DNA from: Pogonophryne albipinna
Taxonomy: Eukaryota > Chordata > Actinopteri > Perciformes > Artedidraconidae
Assembly (NCBI GenBank): GCA_028583405.1
Contig: CM053250.1
Location: forward strand, 41,628,283-41,692,282
Length of the DNA stretch: 64,000 nucleotides
Direction of reading: 5' to 3'
A program made the position numbers and the translations under genes. The notes beneath the pieces are model-generated. The model saw nothing but the letters and a program-made list of their open reading frames with translations, made no database searches and had not been told where the DNA came from. Below are positions 1-11,986 of the stretch, in pieces. Within the stretch, counting starts at the first letter, position 1. Each line of letters opens with the position of its first letter.

Positions 1-424
1 GCTTTAAAATTCTGAAGTAAATGATGACTGCTGAATATGCAACTTCAAATGAGGTTTGTTCCAAATACGGTTCAAATGAGTGGAACAGGATCCAGATGTT
101 AGAGCCTAATATCAGAGGTAACAGAGAAGTAAACGTGATTTTTAAGCCTGGCTGAGAAAAACGTATTAGGTTGAAAATTCCCTTTTTGGAAAATGTCAGA
201 GGCCACAAACGATGCAGACTACAGTTCTTCAGGTGCTTTCAGAACTTCAGTGATTCACAGCTACATCTGCATTTTCTTTTCATAATAATAGTTTGCAGGA
301 AGGTTACTACTAATGAGATTTGGCTGTGTCGACAAAAGCATCATGAAATGTGTTTGCATGTGGTGATCATTTCCACTGTTATCGTATCTGCAGCAGTATT
401 CAGCCGCCTGCCCGTGTGTGTGTG

Positions 425-505
<81 letters not shown>

Positions 506-3500
506 ACATGTTTGCATGACCTTTGACTAAAGTTTAGCCAGTACAGATTTATCAAGGCCGACACTGATGCCAACTCTTTGGACTGCCAATGTTATTTTCT
601 GATGCTCAACATTTATATGTGGAAATGTTCCTCTTTAAAGGGATATAACAACAACTGTCTCTTTAGTTTCTGCTGCTTACTCAAAGACCAGGTGTGTGAC
701 TGAAATAATGATCAAATATAGTTTTATAGCAACTAAATTCAAATTCATGTTATTCCATTGAGTTTCCATTTTATTGGTATTCAGGATTCACTTTTCATTG
801 TCATTTTTAAATAAACTCCACTTTATATCTCTGTGTAGGAGATATATATAGCACTTTAAAGCCTGAGTGTAAAATGCTCTGACCCCGGCCCACCCCACTT
901 CCTGCTTGCACCTGTTGACCCCCATGCCCCCCGCCCATCCCTTACTGGTTGCTGATTGACAGCACATGGCCCCTAATCCCCCAAGTGCTGATCAACCCAC
1001 CCCCCAGAGCCAGGGCAAATACCACCAAATGCAGCACAACCTCTGCTGTCACTGTGCTGAAAAATGTGCCTTGCTGGTGTTCCAGAGGGCCAAACCCTGA
1101 CACTCACCATATCACTGTAGATTTCATCAGCCAGGATGGGGAGGCAGTGTCTGGAGGCCACTGTGAAAACAAGAAGCATTTCATTCATGGGCTTCACGTC
1201 GTCCAGGTTGTGCATGTACACTCTTGTGTACAATTCTTTGTGCATGCTATTTTCAGAATATGTTTCACAAATGATCCTAATGCAAAGTGGTTAGGGACAA
1301 AATTGGCCTTGTCCATAAGTGGCGGGGACATGACACAGTGTCCTCTGTACAAATGACGCCTATGCTTTCATTGTTTCTGTAAGACGAGGCAAATGCTGTA
1401 TGTATATGATAGTACAACTCCTCGGATGCTTATTCAACGTTTTTAAAGGGCTCTTCATTATTTGAATACTAAAGCAGAGTGGACGGGCACGTACCTTTGA
1501 TGATTTTCTGGAGGTGTTCCTTGCTGAAGACAGAGCCACACGGGTTGGATGGATTGGTGACGATCATACAGGAAGTCCTCTCGTCGATCAGGCTCTCCAT
1601 CTGTAGAAGGTCCACCTCCCATGACTTCTCCGGCTGTCAATCAAACATGTGTGTTGTCATGGGCACAGAAACGTTATTCTTCATGAAAATAACACCTTCA
1701 GGTCCTTGAACCTTTGGGTGCTCATTCACTGTAACCAACGTTTGACCAAAATGATTCATGTGTGATGTGCACCAACATAAAACATTTACAATTCCCATTC
1801 CACAATTTTCTTATTTCTTTACGAAATGTCCAAAACGGTTTCCCTCCATGTCTTTATATAACAGTAGGACGCTCACATCCTCCTCCCATCAGTGGCCTTA
1901 CCACACTGTGTGTCTTATTATTGATAAATGAACTTCTCAAAACAGCTGCTATGAATGGTTTACAATCATTTTATAAAAAATGGCATGACGTGAAGAGAAA
2001 ATAAACTTGTGACGATTACTAAGAGAACATTTGATCTGATGTAATGCTAGTGATGTATAATCATAAAGACTCATAGACTATGAGTCTTAAGACATGTGAC
2101 TATGACGATATCAGACATGAATACTCCTATTTTGTAAGTGTCTGTTTTAAAGAAGTAGATCTTATAGTTAGGGCTGGTTCAGGCTGGCATTGAACCAGAC
2201 CCTTGTTCAGCTGCCATAGTCTTAGACTTTCGGGTGACTTTCACTTTGTACCTTTCAATTCTAACCCTTCCTCTCCTATTTCTCTCTCTCTCTCTATTTG
2301 TATGAACTTATGTCCTGTGTTTTGTCTTTCACCTACTTGTTGGTAGCACCTGGAAGCCTTTTGAAATCCTCCTGGACCTTTTTATATATGTTCACATTAT
2401 CATTTTTTTCATATGGATTGTCTTTTCTGTAATTGTACTCTTTGTTTTAATCCATACACACGACACATATCTGTGCACACGTCTGTCTGTCCTTACAGAC
2501 GGAGGCTCCTCTGTTGGTTCCTTCCATTTCTCCTATTCACTGTGGGGTTTCAGTGGGGGACTACTTTATTGTACGTTGTGGGTCTAAAGAAAAAGGGTGT
2601 TGAATGCTGTTGACACAGTGAAGTCCCCTGAGACAAATGTCTTATTTTTGATGTTTGAAAACTTGTAATGATTGATGAATTGATTAAATAAACATTGGTG
2701 TTTATTTAACCTCCTATACTCACCAGCAGATTGTAGAGTTTGACATCTATGCCCATGGAGACAGCCAGAGTCTTATATAAGGAGAAGCCCGGGCATGGGA
2801 CCAGGATGTTGTCCCCCGGGTTACACAGGACACTGATAGCCAGGTCAATGGCCTGACTGCAGCCGCTGGTCAGAATCACATCCTGGAGGAGAGGGGAGGG
2901 GGGGGCTTTACTTTCAAAATCAAAGATAAACACTTAACAACACTACAGTTTCTATTCTTACTTAAAAAAAAGAAGATTGAAGATTCAACTTATTGTCATT
3001 ACGTAGTACAGGTACTATGTAACGAAAACAGTTTCTCTGCATTTGACCCATCCTGTGTTAGGAGCAGTGTGCTGCCATTATGTACGGCGCCTGGGGAGCA
3101 GTGTAGGGAACGGTGCCTTGCTCAGGGACACCTCGGTAGCACTTGGTCTTTCCGGGACTTGAACTGGTGACCTTCCAGTTGCCAAGCCATGTCCCTATGG
3201 ACTTCGCCACCACGGCCCTGCGGCCACCGCCTCTTTGACCATGATGGAGTCACAGTTACTAGAAGCAGTGGTGTAAAGTAACTACATTCCACCAAGTACT
3301 GTACTTAAGTACACATTTGACATAATTGTACTTTACCTAAGTGTTTTCATTGTATGCTGCTTTATATTTCTACTCTACTACATTTTGGAAGCCAATTTTG
3401 TACTTTTCACTCCACTACATTTTCTTTACAGATTTGACACAAAATACTTAGGAATAACTTTTAAAATACGATTATTTGGTATAGATTAAACCATCTACCA

Positions 3501-5620
3501 TTATATTTGATGAACTAAAACCATGAGTGGGTTAACAGGAAATTCATAAGATTTAAAACATTTTTGTTAAAAAATATTTAACAGTTCAAGCTTCTTAAAT
3601 AAGACATGCACTCTTGTTGACGGACTACAGGTCTATTTATGATTGAATCTGATTGAATAAGCACCTCGGCCTCCAGCGGAGCCTCGGGGCGGCTGTAGAA
3701 GTTGGCCACCGCCTGTCGGCTCTTCAGATAACCTGCAGGTGGACAGAGCAAATAATGGACTGCAAACAGAGATTCAGTGGGTCCTCACCACTCCTGAGAT
3801 TTACATCAGGCCATTTCTGGTTACCTAATTTCACAACACAAGTCATAGCGTGACAACATGTGGGTTACCCTAATGTAGCTGTAACACAACCAAATGTCTC
3901 ACCTGATTTTACAGCCAACGTGAAATGACATTTCTAATCTTTGTGCATTCAAAGATGTTTCCTACTGTGACTCACCAACAGAAGGGGCATAGCCGTTGTA
4001 CTTTTGGGAGTCTATGGCGTCTTTCATGGCCTGCAGCACTGCCCCGTCTGTAGGCAGGTTTCCAAACACAGTGGGATCCCCTGGGAACGGATGTGACAAT
4101 AAGCAATCAATTAATAACCAAAGAACCCAAGAGTCTTGCATTGAACAAATGTCATAAATCAGTATACTTAGTCCTGGAATGACTGGAAAAACATGTCTAA
4201 AAAACCATGTCACTCCAAAAGATAAAAAGACAAGAGATCTGTATTTACAATCAACCAAGCTGGTACTCCTAAAAACTAACTGGAAATCTAAGGGGGTAGT
4301 TATTATTTGTTGATTCTACTCACACATTATGAGATCCACCCGACAAGAGTTTCACTGCATGTTGGCTTATTGATAAATATAATTAAGTACACATTGAAAA
4401 CTGGCATTGCTTCAAGCTACACAGTGACATCTCTGGATAGTTTGAATCAGCATTTGAATTATGCAGAAGCCCTCTCACCTATGGAGAGTGCAATCATGGG
4501 TTTCTCGGGGTTGGGGGTGAGCTTCATCCCGTCCACGATGGCTCTGATGGGGTTCAGCGTGTTGTTGGCCATCTCCGAGGGCCTCACGTCCCACCTCTGC
4601 CTGCGACTCTTGGCCTTGCTGGGGTACAGAGCACCCCTCACACTGACGTGGTGGAGGTCCTTCCCATTCACTCCGTTCCCACTCAGGCTCTTACCATTCT
4701 CAATGCTCTTGTTGTGGACTCCATTGCCATTCATCTGAACCACGTAAGACTTGTTCTCCATCCTGGAAATGATGGTGGTGAAGAAAATGGATGTTTACTC
4801 AAAAGGTACCTAGACTTTTAAGTGTTCCACATTGTGCTACTTTAAACTTCCCAACTACAGTTCAGAAGGAAACAATGTACCTTAGGCTTCACTTCCTGTA
4901 TCTGTCAGTTATTACACATTAACATTTAAAATGCATGTGATCCTCTTGTAAAATATAATAATATTTATAAATTAAATGCAAAACTAGCTCCCTCCTGCAA
5001 CTTCAACATGCTCCCCACAGTTGAATCACTTATAAACACCAAAAAAAGCATATTCAAAAAAAATATATATAACTCTCTGCATAATGAGTAGGCTATTATA
5101 CTGTTAATACTAATGGCTAATTGTGTTGCTAATACTTCTGTACCTTTATTTAAGTTGGTAAGTTGAGGGGGAATGCTACGTTTATTATGGAAATGCGTGC
5201 TTCTATGTGAAATTGCAAAAGTGTTATTAAAAGTTGCATCATGCATTAAAAATTCAAAGATTATTATCAGATCGAAATCTCAGGCAGAATATTTTTCTAA
5301 ATTCCGGCTAGACCGTCAACATTTTAGTATTTTTTAATTCATGTTTATAAAGCCCAAGGACAGCAAATTGAAAGGAATCGCTCAAGTCTTTAATAAATGA
5401 TGAATTGTTGTGCAAAACCAATTCAATCTGTAACATCTATTTACATCAACATTCTCAAACAGCGTGCATTTCACTTTTATGCATCTCCATCCCTAGAATA
5501 TCTGTGTACTGTAAGACTATAAATTGAAATAAAAAGTAATATTTGTACTTACGTCATAAAATGTTCAACAAAAAGTATCTCCAGATCAGCAGCAGCGCGC
5601 AGGTTAATAACTGTTAAACA
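1..5620 (-). CDS. tat: Tyrosine aminotransferase gene, 5' part (six coding exons; 3' end outside window)
   Basis: Tyrosine aminotransferase is the PLP-dependent enzyme that starts hepatic tyrosine breakdown (tyrosine + 2-oxoglutarate to 4-hydroxyphenylpyruvate + glutamate). Coding exons read on the minus strand are 4479-4761, 3976-4080, 3665-3732, 2724-2882, 1495-1633 and 1108-1160. All have AG/GT borders and their phases join without a break to give 269 codons. Recognisable family blocks are [95 protein letters not shown] and [10 protein letters not shown]. The last two are PLP-contact regions. The family is about 450 residues long, so roughly 60% is here; the exon with the Schiff-base lysine lies left of base 1. 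The start is the first ATG of exon 2 (4761), three bases after its splice acceptor. No stop or frameshift was seen, so the gene looks functional. Confidence 0.93.
405..503. repeat. (TG)n microsatellite
   Basis: Almost uninterrupted TG dinucleotides, with one TT interruption. It lies 3' of the last visible tat exon, presumably in an intron. Confidence 0.95.
1108..1160 (-). CDS. tat: tat exon 7
   Basis: A 53-nt exon reading [18 protein letters not shown] between CACAG and GTGAGT. It contains the Asp and Tyr of the DEIY motif that contact PLP. It is the last tat exon visible; nothing matching the following lysine exon occurs in bases 1-1100. Confidence 0.9.
1170..2700. other. tat introns with repeat-tail fragments
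   Basis: Intronic DNA flanking exon 6. About 2470-2700 resembles the 3' tail of a fish SINE/LINE family seen again at 49675-49890: both share 'GAGACAAATG', a TGAGGGTCTAAGG-like block and an ATAAACATTG-type end. No other coding was seen. Confidence 0.4.
1495..1633 (-). CDS. tat: tat exon 6
   Basis: A 139-nt exon between a GACAG acceptor and a GTACGT donor. It reads [20 protein letters not shown] and continues to [20 protein letters not shown]. The NPSNPCG asparagine contacts the PLP ring in this fold. It leaves in phase 1. Confidence 0.92.
2724..2882 (-). CDS. tat: tat exon 5
   Basis: A 159-nt, phase 0-0 exon starting [13 protein letters not shown] (PLP-phosphate contact region) and ending in DVKLYNLL. 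Acceptor CCAG and donor GTGAGT. Confidence 0.92.
2968..3225 (-). mobile_element. tRNA-derived SINE
   Basis: Read on the minus strand, the head carries a Pol III-like A region (GTGGCGAAGTCCATAGGG) and a B-box-like AGTTCAAGTCC with near-normal tRNA spacing. A body follows with GGTGTCCCTGAGC and GGGTCAAATGCAGAG blocks common in fish SINEs. It ends near 2970 in TTGAATCTTCAATC. It lies in the tat intron between exons 4 and 5. Confidence 0.65.
3268..3450. repeat. Fragment of the ACTTTTACTT-type palindromic repeat
   Basis: Sequence rich in 'AAGTACTGTACTTAAGTA', 'TTTTCATTGTATGCTG' and 'CACTCCACTACATTT' matches the arms of the palindromic element at 6010-9985. A further fragment lies near 33350-33500. 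Confidence 0.5.
3665..3732 (-). CDS. tat: tat exon 4
   Basis: A 68-nt exon between CTGCAG and GTGCTT. It reads [20 protein letters not shown] then EAE, the conserved segment just before the PLP-phosphate region. It leaves in phase 0. Confidence 0.9.
3976..4080 (-). CDS. tat: tat exon 3
   Basis: The acceptor CCAG lies upstream of 4080 and the donor GTGAGT downstream of 3976. It encodes the [12 protein letters not shown] to NGYAPSVG segment, entering and leaving in phase 1. Confidence 0.92.
4479..4762 (-). CDS. tat: tat exon 2, first coding exon
   Basis: Acceptor CCAG precedes base 4762 and the ATG is at 4761-4759. The donor GTGAGA follows base 4479. It encodes 94 residues plus one base (phase 1), ending in the ALSIG block. 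The N-terminal ~40 residues are poorly conserved and Asn/Gly-rich, as expected for this region of the family. Confidence 0.92.
5553..5620 (-). promoter_or_regulatory. tat: tat 5' non-coding exon (approximate start)
   Basis: A good splice donor (GTAAGTAC on the minus strand) starts just below base 5553. The transcript start is inferred at about 5620 from the TATA box some 30 bp upstream. No ATG-led coding is joined to exon 2, whose own ATG lies immediately after its acceptor, so this exon is probably 5' UTR. Confidence 0.65.
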
Positions 5621-5647
5621 GGATGAAGCCGATAGGATGATTTACGC

Positions 5648-5704
5648 CGGTTATATAGACGATCCCCGAAAATGGGTGTTGAGCCCAGCCCATAATTCCA
5701 TTGG
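5648..5704 (-). promoter_or_regulatory. tat core promoter: TATA box and CCAAT box
   Basis: On the minus strand CCAATGG (5704-5698) is followed about 40 bp later by CTATATAA (around 5659-5651). Spacing to the inferred transcript start and to the donor at 5553 fits a TATA-type promoter, as expected for a liver-induced gene. Hormone response elements could not be assigned with confidence by eye. Confidence 0.65.
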
Positions 5705-7131
5705 TGGAGACTGAGGGCTGTACCATTACACCCCCTTGACATCACTAATAGGAACCATACCATCTGCAAACACTTGATAGATAGGGCACCTGCAGTGCGT
5801 CTGTGCTGTGCCTCATATGCAGTGGAGCTATTTGTTTGTGTATAAAAACCGGAACGTATACACGTGACGCGCGCATGCGTGAAATTGCGCACAGTTGTCG
5901 CTCGTATTGAAGGTTATGAAACAGCTGTCAATTAACTCTGCAGCCAGATCCGCAAAGGATTATAGTTAAGTATACACTGATTCTGACAGTATCCGCTGCA
6001 CTTAGATCATAAATAAAAGTACCAGAGTGTAGAAATACTCTGTTACAACTAAAAGTCCTGTATTGCTAATGTTCCTCAAGTAAAAGTATACGCATCAAAA
6101 TCTAGTGAAAGTAGCGACAGTAAAAGTAGTCGTTGTGCAGTTTGGTCCATTTCAGAATCATATATATGATATGTTTTATAATGATTGATCATGAAAGTGT
6201 TCTCAAAGCTGGTAAAGGTGCAGCTAGTTTGAATGACTTTGTAGGGTAGCTTGTGGATTTACTCCAGGTGGAACTAAAGTCTGATTCAACACTTGATTAT
6301 ATTTCACATCATTCATCCAGATCTGTACAGTAACTTAATTGTATTAAATGCATGTAGTGAGTAAAAGTACACTATGTAGCCTACCTCTGAATTGTAGTGC
6401 AGTAGAAGTACAACGTAGTATACAATATAAATATTTAAGTAAAGTATAGTAGCCTATCTCAATATTGTACTTAAGTGCTGTACTTGAGTAAATGTCGGCC
6501 TGCTTAGTTACTCCCCTCCTTTGCGGTGACGGGCACCGGTCCCTGTGTTCACCCTTGTTCTTGTTCGTCGCGCTGCTGCGTTGAGTGCGTTCCAAAAGTT
6601 AAACTAGGCAACGTTCAACTAAGTACACAGCCGGAAATGGCGACCAACACAGTGGATTTGAATATGCAAAAACGCAGCATGTGTATGGCTCCTTATGCCT
6701 GCAAACTTCCGGCGTTCCGGTGCGCTGCATCCATATGGGCGCACAGTGCGGGGGAATGAATGAATACTGCAGTGGTGTTACTAAACTCATGCTCAAGTAC
6801 TTTTCAGATACTTGTACTTTACTTGAGTATTTCCATTGTATGCTATGTTTCTACCCCACTACAATTCAGAGGTAAATGGTGTACTTTTCCTCCACTACAT
6901 GTATCTAATACCTTTAGTTACTTCACAGATCTGGATGAATGATGTGAAATCTAATCAAGTGTTGAATCAGACTTTAGTTCCACCTGGAGTAAATCCACAA
7001 GCTACCCTGCAGTATACAAAGTCATTCAAACTAGCTGCACCTTTACCAGCTTTGAGAACACTTTCATGATCAATCATTATAAAACATATCATATATATTA
7101 TTCTGAAATGGACCAATCTGCACAACGACTA

Positions 7132-8662
7132 CACTGTAAACAATTACCAGCATTTCACAACATTTAACAGTATTATTTTACAGTGACATATTAAGGCCCC
7201 CTGTAATATCCCAACAAATACATGTAAAAAGGACTGTATCCTTGGATTTCACAGCATTTAAAGGTGGGGTATGTAATTTATTTCAGAAACACTTTTTGTT
7301 ATATTCCATAGAATGCTCTTAACATCCCGATAGCAATGAATATCTTAAATGCTTTGACAAAAAATCCATAACAAAATGTCATCTGTGGAAGCCGTAGCGC
7401 TGTAAAAAGCCCGACCAATCATATGAGCCGGCCCGGCTAAAGTAACTGGATGGCCTACCTGCCTGTCAGCCTTCCATCTGTGCACAGACTTATCTCGTGC
7501 CCTCATTGGTCATGTGCGCGTTCGTGTGTGTTGGAGGAGGGGCTCTGTAAGGAAGTCTGAAGGAAGGGGCAGATTTTCTCCGGCTGTGTATTTTCAAATT
7601 CTAGCGCACTCGAGCTGGTTTCTCCAAAATTACTTACCCCACCTTTAAGAGTCAGATTCTTAACAAAAATATACTTACACAAAGTACTTCATTTTCTAGT
7701 TTTCATCTTTTATCCACAAAAGTGTATCTTTCAGTAACTTTTTGAGAGAATTAAGCATAAATCTGTCAAATGTTCAAAACGGCATTGTTTCACTGAAATA
7801 GCCTCAAAATCACAAACTGCCATTAAGAGTCAGTTTCTAACGAAGTCTACTAAAACAAAGTACTTCATTATCTAGTGTTCAGCTTTTATTCACAAAAGTG
7901 TATATTTTTGAGAGAATTAAGAATTAATCTGTTACATTTTCAAAACGACATTGTTTTGACGACAGAGTGACTTGGTCCATGTGGCTTTCTGTCGTTCATC
8001 TTGGTTTAGAGACATGTATCATGCACTTGCACTGCCTTTCCACTGAGTAGCAGTGTATGGGATGATGCAATAGGGTCCTATGTAGTAGCTGATGGTGCAA
8101 CTATGCAAAAAAAAAAAAACATGCATATGCAAGAAAACACCTTTTGAATAGCTGTCCACTGTAGTGACCTCTATGCGTGTGATTTTTATATATAGCCCAG
8201 ATTTTTTAAGTTGTTGACCGGAGGGGAGGGGGGGGGGTTAATCACGTCATCCAATAGTATTTGACAGGAAACCATTGTATGAGCTTCCTCGAGGAAGTAC
8301 CGGAGCTGGGGACTACAGTTATGCACGTCTATCATTGTAAATTCACAATAAATTACTGGCAACTCCTGCATTGCTTTCACAATAGAAATGTAAAAGTACA
8401 GGCCCTTGTTGTAATGCATGTACAACAAAATGATGTAATTCCCCATAACATACTGTAATATCACAGTAATTCCTTAGTCATTGAAGCTGTGAAGTTACAG
8501 TATATTTACCTTTACAACAATGCATTGTAATATCATGGATGTGAAATTACAATACATTGCTGTGAAGACATTCACAGTAAATTGCTGTGAACCTTACTGT
8601 GAAAGTCATGCAAAAAGTTGCAAGGTATTTATTATGAATTCACGGTGAATATTTTTACAGTG
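7132..8662. mobile_element. MITE with CACTGTAAA termini and TA duplication
   Basis: It starts CACTGTAAA and ends TTTACAGTG, flanked by TA on both sides. Removing it plus one TA rejoins the palindromic arm sequence CGACTACTTTTAC. TA duplication suggests Tc1/mariner mobilisation. It encodes nothing and carries a nested TTAA MITE at 7259-7650. Confidence 0.75.
7257..7650. mobile_element. TTAA-type MITE, copy 1 (AGGTGGGGTA termini)
   Basis: Termini are TTTAAAGGTGGGGTATG and TACCCCACCTTTAAG, with TTAA at both edges as in piggyBac-type insertions. The interior is shared with copies at 8718-9107 and 45851-46242 ('CATTCCATGGAATATAAC', 'CCGGGCCGGCTAAA'). This copy is inverted relative to the other two. 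Non-coding. Confidence 0.8.
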
Positions 8663-8717
8663 TACTTTTACTTTTGGTACTTTAACTATATGGTGTTAAT
8701 ACTTTTATACTTTTACT

Positions 8718-9107
8718 TAAAGGTGGGGTAGGTCATTTTGGAGAAACCAGCTTGAGTGGCTAGAATTTGAAAATACACAGTCGGAAAAAATCTGCCACTT
8801 CCTTACAGAGCCCCTCCTCCAACACACTCGAACGCGCACATGACCAATGAGGGCACGAGTTAAGTTTGTGCACAGATGGAAGGCTGACAGGCAGGTAGGA
8901 CATCCAGTTATTTTAGCCGGGCCGGCTAAAATGATTGGTCGTGCTTTTTACAGTACTACTGCTTCCACAGATGACGTTTTTTTATGGATTTTTTGTCAAA
9001 GCACTTCAGATATTCATTGCTATCGGGATGTTAAGAGCATTCCATGGAATATAACAAAAAGTGTATCTCGAGCCGGTTTCTCAAACTTACCTACCCCACC
9101 TTTAAAG
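8718..9107. mobile_element. TTAA-type MITE, copy 2
   Basis: It starts CTTAAAGGTGGGGTAGG and ends CCTACCCCACCTTTAAA. It is nearly colinear with the copy at 45851-46242. It is inserted in the right arm of the palindromic element. Confidence 0.82.
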
Positions 9108-9116
9108 GATAGGAAA

Positions 9117-9925
9117 CCTTTAAAGGTCCCATGTCATGCTTTTCCGGTTATTACCCGTCCCCTTGTGTGTTATGAAGGTTTTTATGCATGTAAACGGTGT
9201 GCAGAGTCAAAACCCTCAAAGTACACCATGTAGCGAGTAAAACTCTAACACAGAAAATACCTCCCCAAAACGCCTCGTTGGAGATACGTCACTGTCCATT
9301 TGATTCTTCCGGGTACATCATGATGTCATGTCGTCCCCAGAACGAAATGGACCAATCCGTGGAGCCGTTACGTTACGTCCGCAGAGCCGTTACGTTAAGC
9401 CCCCGCTGATTGGTCCAAATTGACCAATCCACGGACTTCCTCACACACTCAGTGCAGGCAGCTCTGCTGATTTCTCCTCCCTGGCTGCAGGCTGATAACA
9501 GACAGTTGGGATCGCGGCAAAATTCTCTCTGCAAGACCCATTCTCACAGCGTTTATCAAACTTTTTCTTACTCAATATCAAGCCACACTTATTGTTTTTA
9601 CTTCGGCTGTGAGTTTGTGTGTGCTCAGGATGAGTTTGGCTGTGTTTCGCTGTGTATCGCTAAACAAGGAAATCACACCTCCACGGAGCTCAGCGCGATT
9701 CACAACGTCCCGACCAATCGGAGCACACTGGGCTCACAGGGAGGGGGGGGGCAAGAGCTGCGACGAGCCGTTTAGTGGAGAGAGTGAATACACATACTTT
9801 ACAGAGATGCTGTATGCGAAACCAATGTGAGTTTGGAAAATTGCACAGTATAATTCTATTCTAGTAGACCTCAACAATGGAATTATGATCAGTGGAAATG
9901 GCCATGACATGGGACCTTTAAGTAA
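9117..9925. mobile_element. TTAA-type MITE with AGGTCCCATGTCATG termini
   Basis: Left end TTTAAAGGTCCCATGTCATG and right end CATGACATGGGACCTTTAA form TIRs next to TTAA. Length is about 800 bp and no transposase is present; the open frames inside are short and unsupported. It is a second TTAA family, different in body from the AGGTGGGGTA family. Confidence 0.78.
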
Positions 9926-10156
9926 CATTTTGAATGCAGGACTTTTACTTGTAACAGAGTATTCCTAGTACTTAATTGGAAACTGAGTATTTTGGTTCCC
10001 CTGCATTCATTTCATTTGAAACCTTTATTTATACAGATAAATCCCATTGAGATCATTGATCTCTTTTTCAAGGGAGACCTGCTCAAGTAGTTCCACATGA
10101 AACATAAAAACATAAATAGAACAACAAAAAGACATCATACAGCATCATTTACATAA

Positions 10157-10627
10157 TTATCCACATAAACAGGTACCAATAGCTTCCGATTGACTAGCAT
10201 CCAACCGAGCTTTAAAAACATTTAGTGGCACCAGATTGTTCAGTTTCCATTTCAATTGCAGACTATTCCAAGACAGAGGAGCTGCGCATCTAAAAGCTGT
10301 CTTCCCTAAGACAGTCCTAGCAGTTGGCACATTTAATAAAACCACAGCATTCGATCTCAGGCAGTAGCCACTTACAATTTTCCGTGAGATCAGGGAGCAG
10401 ATATAAGATTGAAGTTTCCCTAACATGGCTTTGTATATAAAAATGTACCAGTGACTGAGCCTCCGTACAGTTAGTGAAAGCAAACCAGCCCTTGCATACA
10501 GGGTACAGTGATGGGTTAATGCTTTACAGTTTGTCACAAATCTCAGTGCGCTGTGATACGCAGCATCTAACTTGACCAGGCAATAGGCAGGTGCATTCAT
10601 ATACATCAGATCACCATAGTCCAGCAC
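10157..10627 (-). pseudogene. LINE C-terminal region after the reverse transcriptase
   Basis: Reads YGDLMYMNAPAYCLVKLDAA through the thumb and C-terminal part typical of L2/CR1-type elements. It overlaps the RT frame by 17 bases in another frame, so a small indel near 10615 splits what was one ORF. It stops just before the 3' UTR. Confidence 0.8.
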
Positions 10628-11546
10628 AGGTCAAAAGGTCACAGAGCCTTTTCCTGGCCTCAAGCGAGAAACAGGACTTGTTCCTGTAGAAGAAACCTAG
10701 CCTAACCCTCAGCTTTTTAAGCAGGTTATTTACATGACGTTTAAAAGTGAGACAATCATCAAGCCAGATACCAAGGTATTTATAACAGGTAACCACTTCA
10801 AGTTTTATTCCTTGCGTAGTTACAATGTCTAAAACAGGCTCTGGTGTCTTTTTAGCTTGAGAAAAGAGCATTACCTTGGTTTTCTCAACATTTAAAAGAA
10901 GCTTTAGTTCAGAGAGCTGAGTCTGAATAATGTTAAAAACAGCCTGTAATTTAACACCAGCCTCCTTAATGGAGGGACCTGCACAATACATCACGGTATC
11001 ATCCGCATAAAAAAGTAAAGTAGCTTCATCCACATTTTCACCTAAACTATTGATGTAGATGGAGAATAAAAGTGGACCTAAAACAGAACCTTGAGGAACA
11101 CCATTAGTAATGTTCAACCACTCAGAAGACAGCCCATCAAAGTGAACACATTGGGATCTTTCAGAGAGGTAGTTTACAAACCACCCCACTGCATGGCTGG
11201 ACATGCCTATACTGGCTAGCCTCTGCTTTAAAATGCGATGATCGACGGTATCAAACGCTTTGGAAAGGTCAATAAATAGAGCTGCACAACTCTGCTTCTT
11301 ATCTAAAATACTCGCCACATCATTCACCACTTTCATTGTGGCAGTGATGGTGCTATGTTGCTTTCTGAAGCCTGACTGATGTTTAGACAGGATATCATTT
11401 TTACATAAAAACACCTTTACCTGTTCACTCACTAAGCGTTCAAGAACCTTAGCCAGAACTGACAACTTAGAGATTGGCCTATAGTTATTTAATAAGGTGG
11501 CCTCCCCTCCTTTTAGCAAAGGCAGGACATACGCTGACTTCCACAA
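10611..11546 (-). pseudogene. LINE reverse transcriptase domain
   Basis: Copies element RNA into DNA at the nicked target. Ordered motifs are KGGEATLLNNYRPIS (motif 1), HQSGFRKQHST, ALFIDLSKAFDTVDH (catalytic Asp), NGVPQGSVLGPLLFSIYIN, the active-site box LLFYADDTVMY and KTKVMLFSQ. The N-terminal boundary is set by the Gypsy insertion: upstream bases 11547-11572 continue the same frame into the transposed-apart half at 16862 onwards. Ends in a stop caused by a frameshift at about 10611. Confidence 0.9.
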
Positions 11547-11572
11547 TTTTGGAATTGTGTTAGTGCTGAGGG

Positions 11573-11986
11573 TGACACGAAGGACTCACAAAGACTCAGA
11601 TGCACGATTCTTTCTTGATTTCAAAGAATGCCTTTTATTATACAAAAAGGTTTTAGGATCAACTAGGACACTCAAAAGTTCGCTAGGTTCAACTAATAGT
11701 ATGCTCAATGGTTACACGAGGGAGTACAGACATGGACTTGGTATAGAGACAAGACGAACCGACAAAAGACAACAGGAGAACAGGGCTACATATACACAAC
11801 AGTTAATGAGGCACAGGTGCAAACAATCCAGAACAGGAGATCACCATCAAGCTGGCAAGTGACACACCACTACAGGAAGTGATGACACCTGAAACGAGAG
11901 GACAGAGCCAACATCAAAATAAACTGCAAGGCCACCAGAATAACACAAAACAATAAGCTCCCAGACTCTAACGCTGAAACCTTACA
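11573..11986 (-). repeat. Gypsy 3' LTR
   Basis: 413 of 414 bases are identical to the 5' LTR. The pol frame runs 19 bases into it before stopping at 11968. Confidence 0.93.

Larger units (their letters stand above)
6010..9985. mobile_element. Palindromic (foldback-like) element carrying nested MITEs
   Basis: The left arm (about 6015-6500) is the inverted copy of a right arm that now lies in pieces at 6780-7131, 8663-8717 and 9926-9985. Matching blocks include CAACGACTACTTTTAC, GGTGGAACTAAAGTCTGATT and TACTCTGTTACAA. Removing three insertions (7132-8662, 8718-9107, 9117-9925) restores the right arm. The central 6500-6780 is single copy. No transposase was found, so the class is unresolved. 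Confidence 0.65.

Noticed and set aside
949..1356. Plus-strand 135-codon frame
   Set aside because: Antisense to a tat exon with correct splice sites and conserved residues.
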